NCBI RefSeq assembly: GCF_003385845.1
Contig: NZ_QRDJ01000009.1
Span: forward strand, 124,001-188,000
Reading direction: 5' to 3'
Source: Kushneria indalinina DSM 14324
GTDB lineage: Bacteria; Pseudomonadota; Gammaproteobacteria; Pseudomonadales; Halomonadaceae
Length of the DNA stretch: 64,000 bases
How positions within the stretch are numbered: the first letter of the stretch is position 1; each line of letters starts with the position of its first letter. The notes under the pieces are model-generated. The model did no database searches. It was not told where the DNA came from and saw only the letters and a list, made by a program, of their open reading frames with translations. Shown piece after piece: positions 35,254-44,649 of this stretch. The position numbers and the translations under genes are program-made.

Positions 35254-37314
35254 TCAGGACGGAGCGCGTTCGCACAGCCGGAAGGCACCGACCGTGGTGG
35301 CCAGCCGCTGCGCCTGCTGACTCAGCGATTCGGCCGCCGCTGCCGACTGTTCGACCAGCGCGGCGTTTTGCTGGGTCATGTCATCGAGCTGGGTAATCGC
35401 CTGGTTGACCTGGCCGATGCCGGTGGACTGCTCCCCGGTGGCGCGACTGAGTTCGTCAATCACCGTGCTGACCCGCCCGACCCGCTCGACGATATCATTC
35501 ATCGCCTGGCTGGCAGCATCCACCAGCTCGGCGCCGTTGACCGTCTCGGTACTTGAGGTCGTGATCAAGGCCTTGATGTCCCGCGCGGCCTGGGCGCTGC
35601 GGTTGGCAAGGCCCCGGACCTCTTCGGCCACGACCGCAAAGCCACGGCCGTGCTCGCCGGCACGGGCGGCCTCGACCGACGCATTGAGCGCCAGCAGATT
35701 GGTCTGGAAGGCGATGCCATCGATGACATCGACGATCGATTCGATTTTCCCCGAGGTCTCGCGAATGCGCGACATCGTCGCGACCACGCTTTGCATCTGA
35801 TCACCGCCGTGGCGGGCCACATCGGCCGCCTCATGGGCCAGACCGTTGGCCTCTTTCGAGGAGTGCGCCGAATGCTCGACGGTGCTGGTCAGCTCCTCCA
35901 TGGCAGCGGCGGACTCTTCCAGATTGGCCGCCGTATGCTCGGTACGGCGGGACAGATCATGACTGCCTGAAGAGATTTCGGCGGCCGCCAGCTGCACCGA
36001 ATGGCTCGAGTCGCGAATATCGATCAAAACGGTCTCCATGCGCTCGACAAAGCTGTTGAAGGCTTCGGCCAGCTGCGCCGGCTCATCGCGGCCCATCACC
36101 GGCAGGCGCTGGGTCAGGTCACCGTCGCCGTTGGCAATCTGGCGCATGCGCTCGGCCAGGGTTTTCAGCGGCCGGGCAATGCGACGCCCAACCAGCCAGA
36201 TGGCACCCAGCCCCAGTGCGCTGATCAAAATGCCCACCAGCGCCATGGTGATCAAAGCACTGCGCTGCTGATCCGCCAGCTCGTTTTGCAGCGCGTTGAA
36301 TTCGGCGTAGACGGCGCTTTTGGGCACGCGCAGCAGCAGCTGCCAGCGGGCCTGGTCACCGATCGTCACCGGCAGCTGCAGGCTCAGATCATCGCCGTTT
36401 GACGTCATGACGGCGTGGTCCAACCCGCCGGTCAGCTGCCGGGCCGTGGCGTCATCGAACAGCGCTCCGGCCGGCCGGCCCGGGCTCTGTGCGTTACCGG
36501 AATAGCCCACGATAGTGCCGTTGGCCGACACCAGCGCGATGCTGCCCGCCCCGTCATAGAGGGCCTGGTTGGCATCCACGAGCATGCCCTGAATGAAGGC
36601 CAGCGACAGATCCACACCCGCGCTGCCCATGAACCGGCCATTGACCATGATGGGGGCATTGAACGAGGTCACCAGAATGCTTTGCCCGTTGTAGTCATAG
36701 GGCGCCGGGTCGATCACGCAGGAGCGCCCTGTTTCGCGCGGGCACAGATAGTACTCGCCTTCCCGGATGCCGTTGGGCTGGGCCGCCGTGCTCTCCATGG
36801 TGTCGCCCAGCGCCAGCACGTCGACACCGCCGCTTTCGGTGCGATACCACCAGGGCATGAAGCGCCCGTTGTCACCGTAGCCCAGCATCGTCTGGCCCTG
36901 GTAGTCGGCGTCATTGTCAAAGGCGTTGGGCTCCCAGCCAACAAAGGCATCCAGCAGCTCGGGATTGTCGATCACCCGCTGGCGCACGATGCGCGACATA
37001 TCGCGGCGATCGATGGAGAGCGTAGCGGCACCATCACTGCCACGGGCCATCATGGCGTTGGTCTGGGCCAGTTCCTCGGCCAGCTGCATTGCCCGGTCAA
37101 GCTGCACGCTGATCTCGCCGGCCTGTGCCTTCCCCAGCGCCTGCAGGCGCGCCTCAATGGACTGCTCGAGCTGCGCCTGAGTACGGCTGGCCGTTTGCTG
37201 CTGGGCGCGGGTCATGGCGACCAGTGAATACAGCACCAGCACGATGACCACCGCCAGCAGACAGGCGCCTGCCGTGATGGTGACAAAGGTACGAATGGAC
37301 TTGAACTGCATCAT
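35254..37314 (-). CDS. Methyl-accepting chemotaxis protein with dCache sensor (MCP-B)
   Basis: A 686-residue receptor with the same layout as MCP-A: transmembrane helices near residues 12-34 and 345-368, a periplasmic dCache-type sensor, HAMP and a cytoplasmic signalling domain. The sensor keeps GRFMPWWYR, PYDYNGQ and the Cys-x7-Cys pair (CPRETGRSC), so the two genes are a recent duplication, yet intervening residues differ, suggesting related but distinct ligands. It has its own promoter and terminator. Confidence 0.92.
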   Translation of the reverse strand: MMQFKSIRTFVTITAGACLLAVVIVLVLYSLVAMTRAQQQTASRTQAQLEQSIEARLQALGKAQAGEISVQLDRAMQLAEELAQTNAMMARGSDGAATLSIDRRDMSRIVRQRVIDNPELLDAFVGWEPNAFDNDADYQGQTMLGYGDNGRFMPWWYRTESGGVDVLALGDTMESTAAQPNGIREGEYYLCPRETGRSCVIDPAPYDYNGQSILVTSFNAPIMVNGRFMGSAGVDLSLAFIQGMLVDANQALYDGAGSIALVSANGTIVGYSGNAQSPGRPAGALFDDATARQLTGGLDHAVMTSNGDDLSLQLPVTIGDQARWQLLLRVPKSAVYAEFNALQNELADQQRSALITMALVGILISALGLGAIWLVGRRIARPLKTLAERMRQIANGDGDLTQRLPVMGRDEPAQLAEAFNSFVERMETVLIDIRDSSHSVQLAAAEISSGSHDLSRRTEHTAANLEESAAAMEELTSTVEHSAHSSKEANGLAHEAADVARHGGDQMQSVVATMSRIRETSGKIESIVDVIDGIAFQTNLLALNASVEAARAGEHGRGFAVVAEEVRGLANRSAQAARDIKALITTSSTETVNGAELVDAASQAMNDIVERVGRVSTVIDELSRATGEQSTGIGQVNQAITQLDDMTQQNAALVEQSAAAAESLSQQAQRLATTVGAFRLCERAPS

Positions 37315-37370
37315 GATGCATCACCATGGATTGCAAGAGCGGGCCGACGCCACGCATGAGATTAAGGGCA

Positions 37371-37397
37371 ATAACGGCCCCGAAGGACCGTTATTCA
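37371..37397 (-). promoter_or_regulatory. FliA (sigma28)-like promoter of MCP-B
   Basis: TGAA-N15-GCCGTTAT on the minus strand, about 50 bases upstream of the start. The same DNA forms an inverted repeat (AATAACGG/CCGTTATT) that could otherwise be read as a weak terminator of MCP-C. Confidence 0.55.
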
Positions 37398-37414
37398 CCT
37401 GTCGGGCAGTGTCT

Positions 37415-39235
37415 TTACGAGGGCGCACGTTCACTGAGTCGGAAGACACCAATGATCTGCGTCAGGCGCTGCGCCTCCTGAGAGAGCGAATCCGAGGCAG
37501 CGGCCGATTCCTCCACCAGTGCGGCGTTTTCCTGGGTCATCTGATCAAGCTGCGTGACCGCCTGGTTGACCTGAGAGATGCCGGTGCTCTGCTCATTGGC
37601 CGCCGTCGTGACCTCGCTGATCAGGCCGTTGACCCGTTTGATCTGGCTCACGATGTCCTCCATGCGTTCGCCGGCCCTTTGCACCAGCGTCTGACCGTTG
37701 GCAGTTTTTGCCACCGAGTCATCGATGAGCTTTTTGATATCCTGAGCGGCCTGGGTGCTGCGGTTGGCCAGCGTTCGTACCTCGGCAGCCACGACCGCAA
37801 AGCCACGGCCCTGCTCGCCGGCACGGGCGGCCTCCACGGAGGCATTAAGCGCCAGCAGATTGGTCTGGAAGGCGATCGAGTCGATGACCCCGATAATATT
37901 GGCCATTTCACTCGACGAGGTACTGATGTCGCGCATGGTGCCCACCACCTCGGTCATCACCTGCCCACCCTCCTCGGCCGACTGCGTGGCCTGCGCGGTA
38001 AGCTGTGCGGCATGCCGCGAGGATTCGGTCGAGTTGGCCACCGTGCTGGTCAACTGCTCCATGGCCGCGGCCGACTGCTCAAGGCTTGCTGCCGTGGTCT
38101 CGGTGCGGCGTGACAGATCCATGCTGCCGGTCGAAATCTCGGAAGACGCCATGCGCACGTTCTCGCTGCTGTCGCGCACGTCGCGCATGACGTGATCGAT
38201 GCGTTCCACGAAACGGTTGAACGAGCGGGCAATCTGGTTGACCTCATCATCGCGTGTCGACAGCGGCAGTCGCTGGGTCAGATCACCCTCCCCTTCGCTG
38301 ACATCGCGCATCGCATCACGCACCTCGTGCATGCGCCGGAAGATCGGCGTCAGCAGTGCCCATATCAGCAGGGCCGCGATGATGCCCACCACCACCAGCG
38401 CAATGACGGTGGTCTTGACCAGGCTCACCATCCCGGCCATGGCTTCCTTGCGATCCAGCGCCATGACCAGCGTCCAGTTGGTGTCTTCGATCGGCACCGC
38501 CGACACCAGCATGTCCTGTCCGCGCAGAGTGACATCACGCAGCGCTTCAGTGCCGCTCATCTGCGCCAGTGCCGCAGGGGTCAGGCTGGCATCCAGTTCG
38601 GTGGCCGGCTTGAGGATCAATGACTTGTCAGCGTGGGCAATCATGATGCCGTCGCTATTGACCATGAAGGCGTGGCTGTGGGGCGTGGGATCAATGGCGT
38701 TAACGGTCTCGATGACCCTGTCCATGGCCACATCGGAGCTGATCACGCCAAGCGTTTGGCCATCACGCACGATGGGCGAGGCAAACGACACCACCAGCTT
38801 GCCGGAAGAGGCATCCATGTAGGGCAGCGTGGCAATGGTGTGTCCGGCCGCCAGGGCCTGCTGATACCAGGGTCGCTGGGTCGGCTGATAGGTCGGCGGA
38901 ATATCCCAGTCCACATCGCTGGTGATATAGCGATTATCATTGAAGCCGGCATAGACCGTGATCATGTCGCCGGCATCAGCGGCCAGAATAAAGCGCGACA
39001 GGGCATCCTCGGTCAGCGCCTGGCGTCCGGTGGCTTCCACCACGGCCTTTTTGGCGTTGCTCCAGTCGCTGATCGCCATGGTATAGCCTTCAGCCACTTC
39101 GGCCTGGGAACGGCTGATGGCCTCGGTGTTATAACGGCTGGTGACCTGGTAGGTCGCGATGCCGGTCAGCGTCAGTGCCAGCAGCACGATCGCCAGACAG
39201 AACACCAGAATGCGGGTACGAATGGATGTCAGCAC
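37415..39235 (-). CDS. Methyl-accepting chemotaxis protein, amino-acid-type dCache sensor (MCP-C)
   Basis: A 606-residue receptor with transmembrane helices near residues 8-30 and 280-305, HAMP and signalling domain. The sensor shows the amino-acid-binding dCache set Arg121, Trp123, Tyr124, Tyr139, Asp141, Asp168, with the same spacing I recall for Pseudomonas PctA. The GTG at 39235 is chosen: a longer ATG start at 39361 lies upstream of the FliA-like promoter and adds a non-membrane extension. Likely senses L-amino acids. Confidence 0.9.
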   Translation of the reverse strand: MLTSIRTRILVFCLAIVLLALTLTGIATYQVTSRYNTEAISRSQAEVAEGYTMAISDWSNAKKAVVEATGRQALTEDALSRFILAADAGDMITVYAGFNDNRYITSDVDWDIPPTYQPTQRPWYQQALAAGHTIATLPYMDASSGKLVVSFASPIVRDGQTLGVISSDVAMDRVIETVNAIDPTPHSHAFMVNSDGIMIAHADKSLILKPATELDASLTPAALAQMSGTEALRDVTLRGQDMLVSAVPIEDTNWTLVMALDRKEAMAGMVSLVKTTVIALVVVGIIAALLIWALLTPIFRRMHEVRDAMRDVSEGEGDLTQRLPLSTRDDEVNQIARSFNRFVERIDHVMRDVRDSSENVRMASSEISTGSMDLSRRTETTAASLEQSAAAMEQLTSTVANSTESSRHAAQLTAQATQSAEEGGQVMTEVVGTMRDISTSSSEMANIIGVIDSIAFQTNLLALNASVEAARAGEQGRGFAVVAAEVRTLANRSTQAAQDIKKLIDDSVAKTANGQTLVQRAGERMEDIVSQIKRVNGLISEVTTAANEQSTGISQVNQAVTQLDQMTQENAALVEESAAASDSLSQEAQRLTQIIGVFRLSERAPS

Positions 39236-39286
39236 TGGGTTGTCTCTCTTGTTGACAGAAAAGCGGCACAGGCCGGCTATCCCGTC

Positions 39287-39314
39287 ATAACGGCGCCAGC
39301 GACGCCCGACTTGA
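39287..39314 (-). promoter_or_regulatory. FliA (sigma28)-like promoter of MCP-C
   Basis: TCAA-N16-GCCGTTAT on the minus strand, giving a leader of about 45 bases to the GTG start. The -35 continues as TCAAG, as in MCP-D. Confidence 0.5.
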
Positions 39315-39380
39315 CCCCTGGTGGCTCCCTCTTCAGTTATTAAGGCGATAGCGCCCGACATGACAGACCAACACGGAAAC

Positions 39381-39409
39381 GCCCCGGCACGGGTTCACCG
39401 TGACGGGGC
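39381..39409 (-). terminator. Terminator candidate of MCP-D
   Basis: Arms GCCCCG-CACGG and CCGTG-CGGGGC with one mismatch and a five-base loop, 22 bases after the MCP-D stop; only a short T run (GTTT) follows. Confidence 0.65.
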
Positions 39410-39431
39410 TGCGAAGAAACTGCCATCGCGC

Positions 39432-41246
39432 TCAGCGAATACCGCGCTCGCGCAGTTTGAACGCGCCCACCGTGGTCGCCAGTCGCTGGGCCTGCTGGCT
39501 GAGCGACTCGGCCGCCGCCGCGGACTGTTCGACCAGCGCGGCGTTTTGCTGGGTCATGTCATCAAGCTGGGTGATCGCCTGATTGACCTGGCCGATGCCG
39601 GTGGACTGCTCACTGGTGGCGCGGCTGAGCTCATCAATGAACGTACTGACCCGCCCGACCCGCTCAACAATTTCTCCCATCGCCTGACTGGCGGCATCGA
39701 CCAGCTCGGCACCGCTGGTGGTTTCACGGCTTGAGGTAGTGATCAACGTCTTGATGTCCGTGGCCGCCTGTGCGCTGCGGTTGGCCAGGTTGCGCACCTC
39801 CTGGGCCACGACCGCAAACCCGCGACCCTGCTCGCCGGCCCGCGCCGCCTCGACCGAGGCGTTGAGTGCCAGCAAATTGGTCTGAAAGGCGATGCCATCG
39901 ATGACATCGACAATCGATTCGATCTTTCCCGACGTCTCGCGAATGCGCGACATGGTCGCCACCACGCTGCTCATCTGCTCACCGCCACTGCGGGCCATGC
40001 TGGCGGTTTCGTGGGCCAGACCGTTGGCTTCCTTCGTTGAGGTCGCCGAATGCTCGACGGTGCTGGTCAGCTCCTCCATGGCAGCGGCCGACTCTTCCAG
40101 ACTGGCTGCGGTGGTTTCGGTACGCCTTGAAAGGTCGTGCCCGCCCGAGGAGATTTCACCGGCCGCGCTCTGAACCTGGCTTGAGGCATCGCGAATCTCG
40201 ACCAGGGTGTCATTCATGCGATCGGCAAAGGCGTTAAAGGCGGTTGCGATGGCGGAGATCTCGTCGCTGCCCTCGACCGGCAGACGCCGGGTCAGATCCC
40301 CTTCACCGCTGGCCACATTCTCCATCGCCTCGCGCGCCCGACGCAGGCGGGCCAGCACCGGCTTGAGCGCCATCCACAGCACAAGTGCTGCTACCAGCGT
40401 ACTGATCACCAGCGCCGCCAGCGTGGTATTACGAATCGAGACAAGTCCTGCCAGCGCCTCGCTGCGGTCAGTGGCGATATTGAGCTGCCAGTCCACCCCC
40501 GGAATGGGCGTGGCCGAGATCAGGTAGTCGTGATCATTGATGCTGACATCGGTCAGCACGTCGCGACGCCCCATGTCGATCAATGCCGCAGCACTCAGTG
40601 CCGGCGACAGCTCGGTGGCGGGTTTGAGAATGCGTTTGGCGTCTGCATGCACGACGATCCGGCCATTACCATCGGTGATAAAGACAAAGCTTGAAGGCGT
40701 CGGGTGAATTTTCAGCGTCTGGGCGCTGACCTGGGTGATGACAGCGTCGGCGGCCACCACCCCGGTGGTGCGGCCCCCGTCCATGACAGGCGTGGCAAAG
40801 GAGAGCACCAGCCCACCGGAGGTGGCATCAATGTAGGGCTCGGTCATGATGGTATGACCGGCGGCCACGGCCTTTTGATACCACTCGCGCTCGCTGGCGA
40901 CATAGTCGGAGGGCGCCTCCCACTGATCGGAAAAGAGCGTGCGGCCATCCTGCCAGGCCACATAGGTGGCCAGGAGCCCACCGGCTTCGTTGCCCTTGAC
41001 CAGACCGGCCATCACATCGCCTTCATCCAGATGATGGGCGATGGATTCCACGATCCCGCGCCGGATTTCAAACCATTGTCCGATGGCATCGGCGCCGCTA
41101 TTGCCCAGCACTGCCATGTTGTGACGCAATTCCTGTAGCTGTGCGGTACGGCTGGCGAAATAGATGGTGGCACCGGTGCCGGCCAGTGCCGTGATAACCA
41201 GAGCAATACAGATCAACTGAATACGAGTACCGATGGAGCGTCGCAT
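39432..41246 (-). CDS. Methyl-accepting chemotaxis protein, amino-acid-type dCache sensor (MCP-D)
   Basis: A 604-residue receptor with helices near residues 10-30 and 280-300, HAMP and signalling hairpin. The sensor carries Arg120, Trp122, Tyr123, Tyr138, Asp140 and Asp167, the full amino-acid dCache motif. Sequence outside the motif differs strongly from MCP-C (for example [22 protein letters not shown]), so ligand range probably differs. AGAGG eight bases before the ATG at 41246 decides the start. It lies next to the aap amino acid importer. Confidence 0.92.
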   Translation of the reverse strand: MRRSIGTRIQLICIALVITALAGTGATIYFASRTAQLQELRHNMAVLGNSGADAIGQWFEIRRGIVESIAHHLDEGDVMAGLVKGNEAGGLLATYVAWQDGRTLFSDQWEAPSDYVASEREWYQKAVAAGHTIMTEPYIDATSGGLVLSFATPVMDGGRTTGVVAADAVITQVSAQTLKIHPTPSSFVFITDGNGRIVVHADAKRILKPATELSPALSAAALIDMGRRDVLTDVSINDHDYLISATPIPGVDWQLNIATDRSEALAGLVSIRNTTLAALVISTLVAALVLWMALKPVLARLRRAREAMENVASGEGDLTRRLPVEGSDEISAIATAFNAFADRMNDTLVEIRDASSQVQSAAGEISSGGHDLSRRTETTAASLEESAAAMEELTSTVEHSATSTKEANGLAHETASMARSGGEQMSSVVATMSRIRETSGKIESIVDVIDGIAFQTNLLALNASVEAARAGEQGRGFAVVAQEVRNLANRSAQAATDIKTLITTSSRETTSGAELVDAASQAMGEIVERVGRVSTFIDELSRATSEQSTGIGQVNQAITQLDDMTQQNAALVEQSAAAAESLSQQAQRLATTVGAFKLRERGIR

Positions 41247-41290
41247 GCACAAGGCCTCTTGATGACGTCATGAATCGGAAGGATTCCTGA

Positions 41291-41318
41291 TTAACGACGC
41301 GCAAGGACCCGGGCTTGA
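41291..41318 (-). promoter_or_regulatory. FliA (sigma28)-like promoter of MCP-D
   Basis: TCAA-N16-GTCGTTAA on the minus strand, about 45 bases before the start; weaker -10 than the other three. Confidence 0.45.
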
Positions 41319-41350
41319 GAAGATTGGAGCCTCAAGGAGTAAACGAATTT

Positions 41351-41381
41351 AAAAAACCGGTCAGGCAGGCGTCTGGACCGA
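41351..41381 (-). terminator. Terminator of the aapJQMP operon
   Basis: Arms CGGTC and GACCG with extra pairs, followed by TTTTTT on the minus strand, about 35 bases after the aapP stop. Confidence 0.75.
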
Positions 41382-41416
41382 CAGAGAACGCGCCAGAGCC
41401 TGCGTAGAAAACCGGT

Positions 41417-42193
41417 CTAGTGCCCCAGAATCTGACCCAGAAATTCCTGCGTGCGCGATGAGCGCGGCTCGTTGAAAAAGGTCTCGGGCGCAGCCGATTC
41501 CACGATCTGTCCCTCATCCATGAAGATCACCCGGTCGGCCACGGTGCGGGCGAAGCCCATCTCGTGGGTCACGCACAGCATGGTCATGCCTTCATGGGCC
41601 AGCTCGATCATGACATCGAGCACCTCCTTGATCATCTCCGGGTCCAGCGCCGAGGTGGGCTCATCAAAGAGCATCACTTCCGGATGCATACACAGCGCCC
41701 GCGCAATCGCGACGCGCTGCTGCTGACCGCCGGAGAGCTGGCCCGGGTACTTGTGGGCCTGGTTGGCAATGCGCACCCGCTCCAGATACTCCATCGCGCT
41801 TTTTTCGGCCTCGCGGCGCGGCTTTTTCTGCACCCAGATGGGTGAGAGACAACAGTTTTCCAGTACCGTCAGATGTGGGAAGAGATTGAAGTGCTGAAAG
41901 ACCATGCCGACATTGCGCCGGATCTGTTCGATGCGTTTGACGTCGTTGGTCATGGGAATGCCGTTGACCACGATCTCGCCCTGCTGGTGCGCCTCCAGAT
42001 GGTTGATGCAGCGAATCAGGGTCGACTTGCCTGACCCCGACGGCCCACAGATGACGATGCGCTCGCCGCGGGCCACGGTCAGGTCGATATCACGCAGGAC
42101 GTGAAAATCGCCATACCACTTGTTCAGACGCGATATCGACACCATGGGGGTAGCTTCCCTCGCGGTGGCCGCCCCTTGCTGGGTATCGTTCAT
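41417..42193 (-). CDS. aapP: Amino acid ABC transporter ATPase AapP
   Basis: A 258-residue polar amino acid (PAAT) ABC ATPase that drives the AapQM permease. Walker [10 protein letters not shown]-loop [17 protein letters not shown], signature [15 protein letters not shown], Walker [14 protein letters not shown] and H-loop CVTHEMGFA are intact. GGAG eight bases before the ATG at 42193 favours it over a GTG three codons earlier. Last gene of the operon. Confidence 0.95.
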   Translation of the reverse strand: MNDTQQGAATAREATPMVSISRLNKWYGDFHVLRDIDLTVARGERIVICGPSGSGKSTLIRCINHLEAHQQGEIVVNGIPMTNDVKRIEQIRRNVGMVFQHFNLFPHLTVLENCCLSPIWVQKKPRREAEKSAMEYLERVRIANQAHKYPGQLSGGQQQRVAIARALCMHPEVMLFDEPTSALDPEMIKEVLDVMIELAHEGMTMLCVTHEMGFARTVADRVIFMDEGQIVESAAPETFFNEPRSSRTQEFLGQILGH

Positions 42194-42252
42194 GACAGAC
42201 ACTCCTGAGACACGACACGCCCATGTCGTGCTGATGGTGATTGTTGTTAGCG

Positions 42253-43362
42253 TTAATGGCCGGTATGGAGACGCCGCTCGAGGCTCTGGCTATAGCGCGA
42301 CATGCCAAAGCAGAATACCCAGAACACCAGTGCGGCGAAGACATAGCCCTCGATGGCAAAACCCAGCCAGTCACTGTCGGTCAGCCCCGCCTGAATGATC
42401 GACAGCACGTCAAAAAGGCCGATGATCAGCACCAGTGAGGTGTCCTTGAACAGCGCAATGAACGTATTGACGATGCCCGGGATTACCAGCTTGAGCGCCT
42501 GGGGCAGAATGATCAGGCGCATTCGCAGCCAGTAGCCCAGTCCCAGTGCCGCACCCGCCTCGCCCTGCCCCTTGTCGATGGCCTGCAGCCCGCTGCGCAC
42601 CACTTCCGCCATGTAGGCGCTCCAGAACAGCATGATGCCGATCAGCGCCCGCAACAGCTTGTCGAACTCCACGTTGGCCGGCACAAACAGCGGCAGCATC
42701 ACCGAGGACATGAACAGCACCGTAATCAGCGGCACCCCGCGCCAGAACTCGATAAAGATCACGCAGACCGCACGTACCAGCGGCATCTTCGAGCGTCGCC
42801 CCAGCGCCAGCACGACGCCCAGCGGCAGCGAACCCACGATACCGACCGCGGCAATGGTCAGCGTCAGCATCAAACCGCCCCAGGCGCGGGTCGGCACATG
42901 AGGCAGGCCGAACATGCCACCCAGCAGCAGCACCCAGGCGATGATTGGCAGACCCACCAGCCCCATCAGCGCCACCGATTTCTTGCCCGGCAGGCGCGGT
43001 ATTACAAGCCAGGCGATCAATGCGAAGAAAAGCCCCAGCACAATATCCACTCGCCAGCGCTCGGCCAGCGGGTAGAAGCCATAGACGATCTGGCTCCAGC
43101 GCGTGGAGATAAACACCCAGCAGGCGCCCTCACTGGTGCAGTCTGCGCGCGAACTGCCCACCCAGTCGGCCTGAATCAGCGCCCAGTCGATCACCGGCCA
43201 GACCAGCCGCACAATCAGCAAAAGCGTCACGATCGACACCACGCTGTTGACCGGCCCTGAAAAGAGCCGCGTGCGCAGCCAGTACATTACCCCGCCCTGC
43301 GGCGTGGGCGGCGGGCGTGACGCGATGAGCGACTCGTCGGTATCACGAGCAATGGCAGACAT
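42253..43362 (-). CDS. aapM: Amino acid ABC transporter permease AapM
   Basis: A 369-residue inner-membrane permease. The C-terminal half holds the PAAT signature [29 protein letters not shown] and the EAA loop [29 protein letters not shown]; the N-terminal extension with additional spans is characteristic of AapM/BztC. It follows aapQ by one base, so the two are translationally coupled. General L-amino acid (Glu/Asp/Gln-type) uptake is the usual role. Confidence 0.93.
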   Translation of the reverse strand: MSAIARDTDESLIASRPPPTPQGGVMYWLRTRLFSGPVNSVVSIVTLLLIVRLVWPVIDWALIQADWVGSSRADCTSEGACWVFISTRWSQIVYGFYPLAERWRVDIVLGLFFALIAWLVIPRLPGKKSVALMGLVGLPIIAWVLLLGGMFGLPHVPTRAWGGLMLTLTIAAVGIVGSLPLGVVLALGRRSKMPLVRAVCVIFIEFWRGVPLITVLFMSSVMLPLFVPANVEFDKLLRALIGIMLFWSAYMAEVVRSGLQAIDKGQGEAGAALGLGYWLRMRLIILPQALKLVIPGIVNTFIALFKDTSLVLIIGLFDVLSIIQAGLTDSDWLGFAIEGYVFAALVFWVFCFGMSRYSQSLERRLHTGH

Positions 43363-43363
43363 C

Positions 43364-44557
43364 TCAACGCTCCTTGAGCGACATGCGCGCGTTGTAGAGA
43401 TTCATGAGCGCTGACACGATCAGCGAGATGCTCAGATAAACCAGCATCGTCATGGTCATGACCTCGATGGCCTGCCCGGTCTGGTTGAGCGTGGTGCCGG
43501 CAAAGACCGCCACCAGATCGGGATAGCCAATGGCCGTGGCCAATGATGAGTTCTTGATCAAATTGAGATACTGATTGGTCACCTGCGGCACCATCACCCG
43601 CATGGCCTGGGGAATGACGATCCGGCGCATGGTCAGTCTGCCGGGCAGCGACAGCGAGCGCGCCGCCTCGGTCTGACCGTGCGGCACCGACTGAATGCCC
43701 GAGCGCACGGTCTCGGCAATAAAGGCTGCGGTATAGATGGAAAGCGCCAGCCACAGCGCCACCAGCTCCGGCAACACCTGCATGCCGCCGCGAAAATTGA
43801 AGCCGGAAAGCTCAGGGGTCGACCACTCAAGCGGCGCACCGGTCATCCAGAACGTTGCCAGCGGCAGACCGATCAACAGCAAAAGACTCAGGGGCAGTAC
43901 CGGCCACTGCTGTCCGGTCGCTGCCTGGCGCCGACGCGCGATGATCACCAGCGCGATCACACCCACCACCGCTGCGGCCAGAGCCAGCGGTGTTGCCATG
44001 AAGCCGGCCTGCGCCTCGGGGGCCGGCATGATCAGTCCGCGCACGTTGAGATAAAAACTGTCCAGCAGCGAGAGGCTTTGACGCGGCGAGGGCAGGGTGC
44101 GCAGCACCGCGAAGTACCAGAACAGGATCTGTAACAGCAGCGGAATATTGCGAAAGATCTCGACGTAGGCCCCGGCCAGCCGCGCCAGCAGCCAGTTGGG
44201 CGAGAGCCTTGCCAGGCCGACCAGAAATCCGATGATCGTGGCGGCGACAATCCCAAGTGCGGAGACCAGCAGCGTATTGGCCAGTCCGACCAGAAAGGTG
44301 CGCCCATAGGTACTGGTGTTGCTGGAATAGTCGATCAGGGTCTGGGAAACAGGAAAACCGGCCCGACGATCAAGAAACTCAAACCCGGTGCGAATGCCAC
44401 GGGCGTCCAGGTTCGCCATGGTGTTATGGATTAGAAAACCAATGGCGCCCAGCACCATCGCCAGCAATAGCACCTGAAAGAAAAGGGCCCGCACCGCCGG
44501 GTCACGCCAAAGCGGCCCGCGACCGCGGCGCGGAATGGAAACGGAGGGACGCAACAT
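43364..44557 (-). CDS. aapQ: Amino acid ABC transporter permease AapQ
   Basis: A 397-residue permease with a split membrane domain and a periplasmic insertion typical of AapQ/BztB. Signature blocks TAAFIAETVRSGIQSVPHGQTEAARSLSLP and MRRIVIPQAMRVMVPQVTNQYLNLIKNSSLATAIGYPDL are near the C-terminus, and LARLAGAYVEIFRNIPLLLQILFWY near residue 125. GGAG precedes the ATG. Partner of AapM. Confidence 0.94.
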   Translation of the reverse strand: MLRPSVSIPRRGRGPLWRDPAVRALFFQVLLLAMVLGAIGFLIHNTMANLDARGIRTGFEFLDRRAGFPVSQTLIDYSSNTSTYGRTFLVGLANTLLVSALGIVAATIIGFLVGLARLSPNWLLARLAGAYVEIFRNIPLLLQILFWYFAVLRTLPSPRQSLSLLDSFYLNVRGLIMPAPEAQAGFMATPLALAAAVVGVIALVIIARRRQAATGQQWPVLPLSLLLLIGLPLATFWMTGAPLEWSTPELSGFNFRGGMQVLPELVALWLALSIYTAAFIAETVRSGIQSVPHGQTEAARSLSLPGRLTMRRIVIPQAMRVMVPQVTNQYLNLIKNSSLATAIGYPDLVAVFAGTTLNQTGQAIEVMTMTMLVYLSISLIVSALMNLYNARMSLKER

Positions 44558-44618
44558 GAGCAGAATTCTCCAGTGGCATGATGGCCGGCCCCTGCGACCG
44601 ACCCCGCATCAGGGACAG

Positions 44619-44639
44619 CGCGCGCCGAATGGCGCGCGT
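44619..44639 (-). repeat. Intercistronic stem-loop between aapJ and aapQ
   Basis: GC-rich stem (arms around GCGCGC, loop CATTCG on the minus strand) in the 92-base gap after aapJ, without a T tract. Such hairpins often protect the binding-protein part of the message, raising its level over the permease genes. Confidence 0.5.
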
Positions 44640-44649
44640 CACTGGTGCC

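Noticed and set aside
33497-35320. 607-codon plus-strand frame opposite MCP-A
   Set aside because: Antisense to an unmistakable chemoreceptor; no domain or ribosome site.
37370-37396. Terminator of MCP-C
   Set aside because: The inverted repeat AATAACGG/CCGTTATT has no T tract and coincides with the FliA-like -10 of MCP-B, which explains it better.
39236-39361. Longer N-terminus of MCP-C from an upstream ATG
   Set aside because: It would place the start upstream of the FliA-like promoter and add 42 residues ahead of the first membrane helix, unlike the paralogues.
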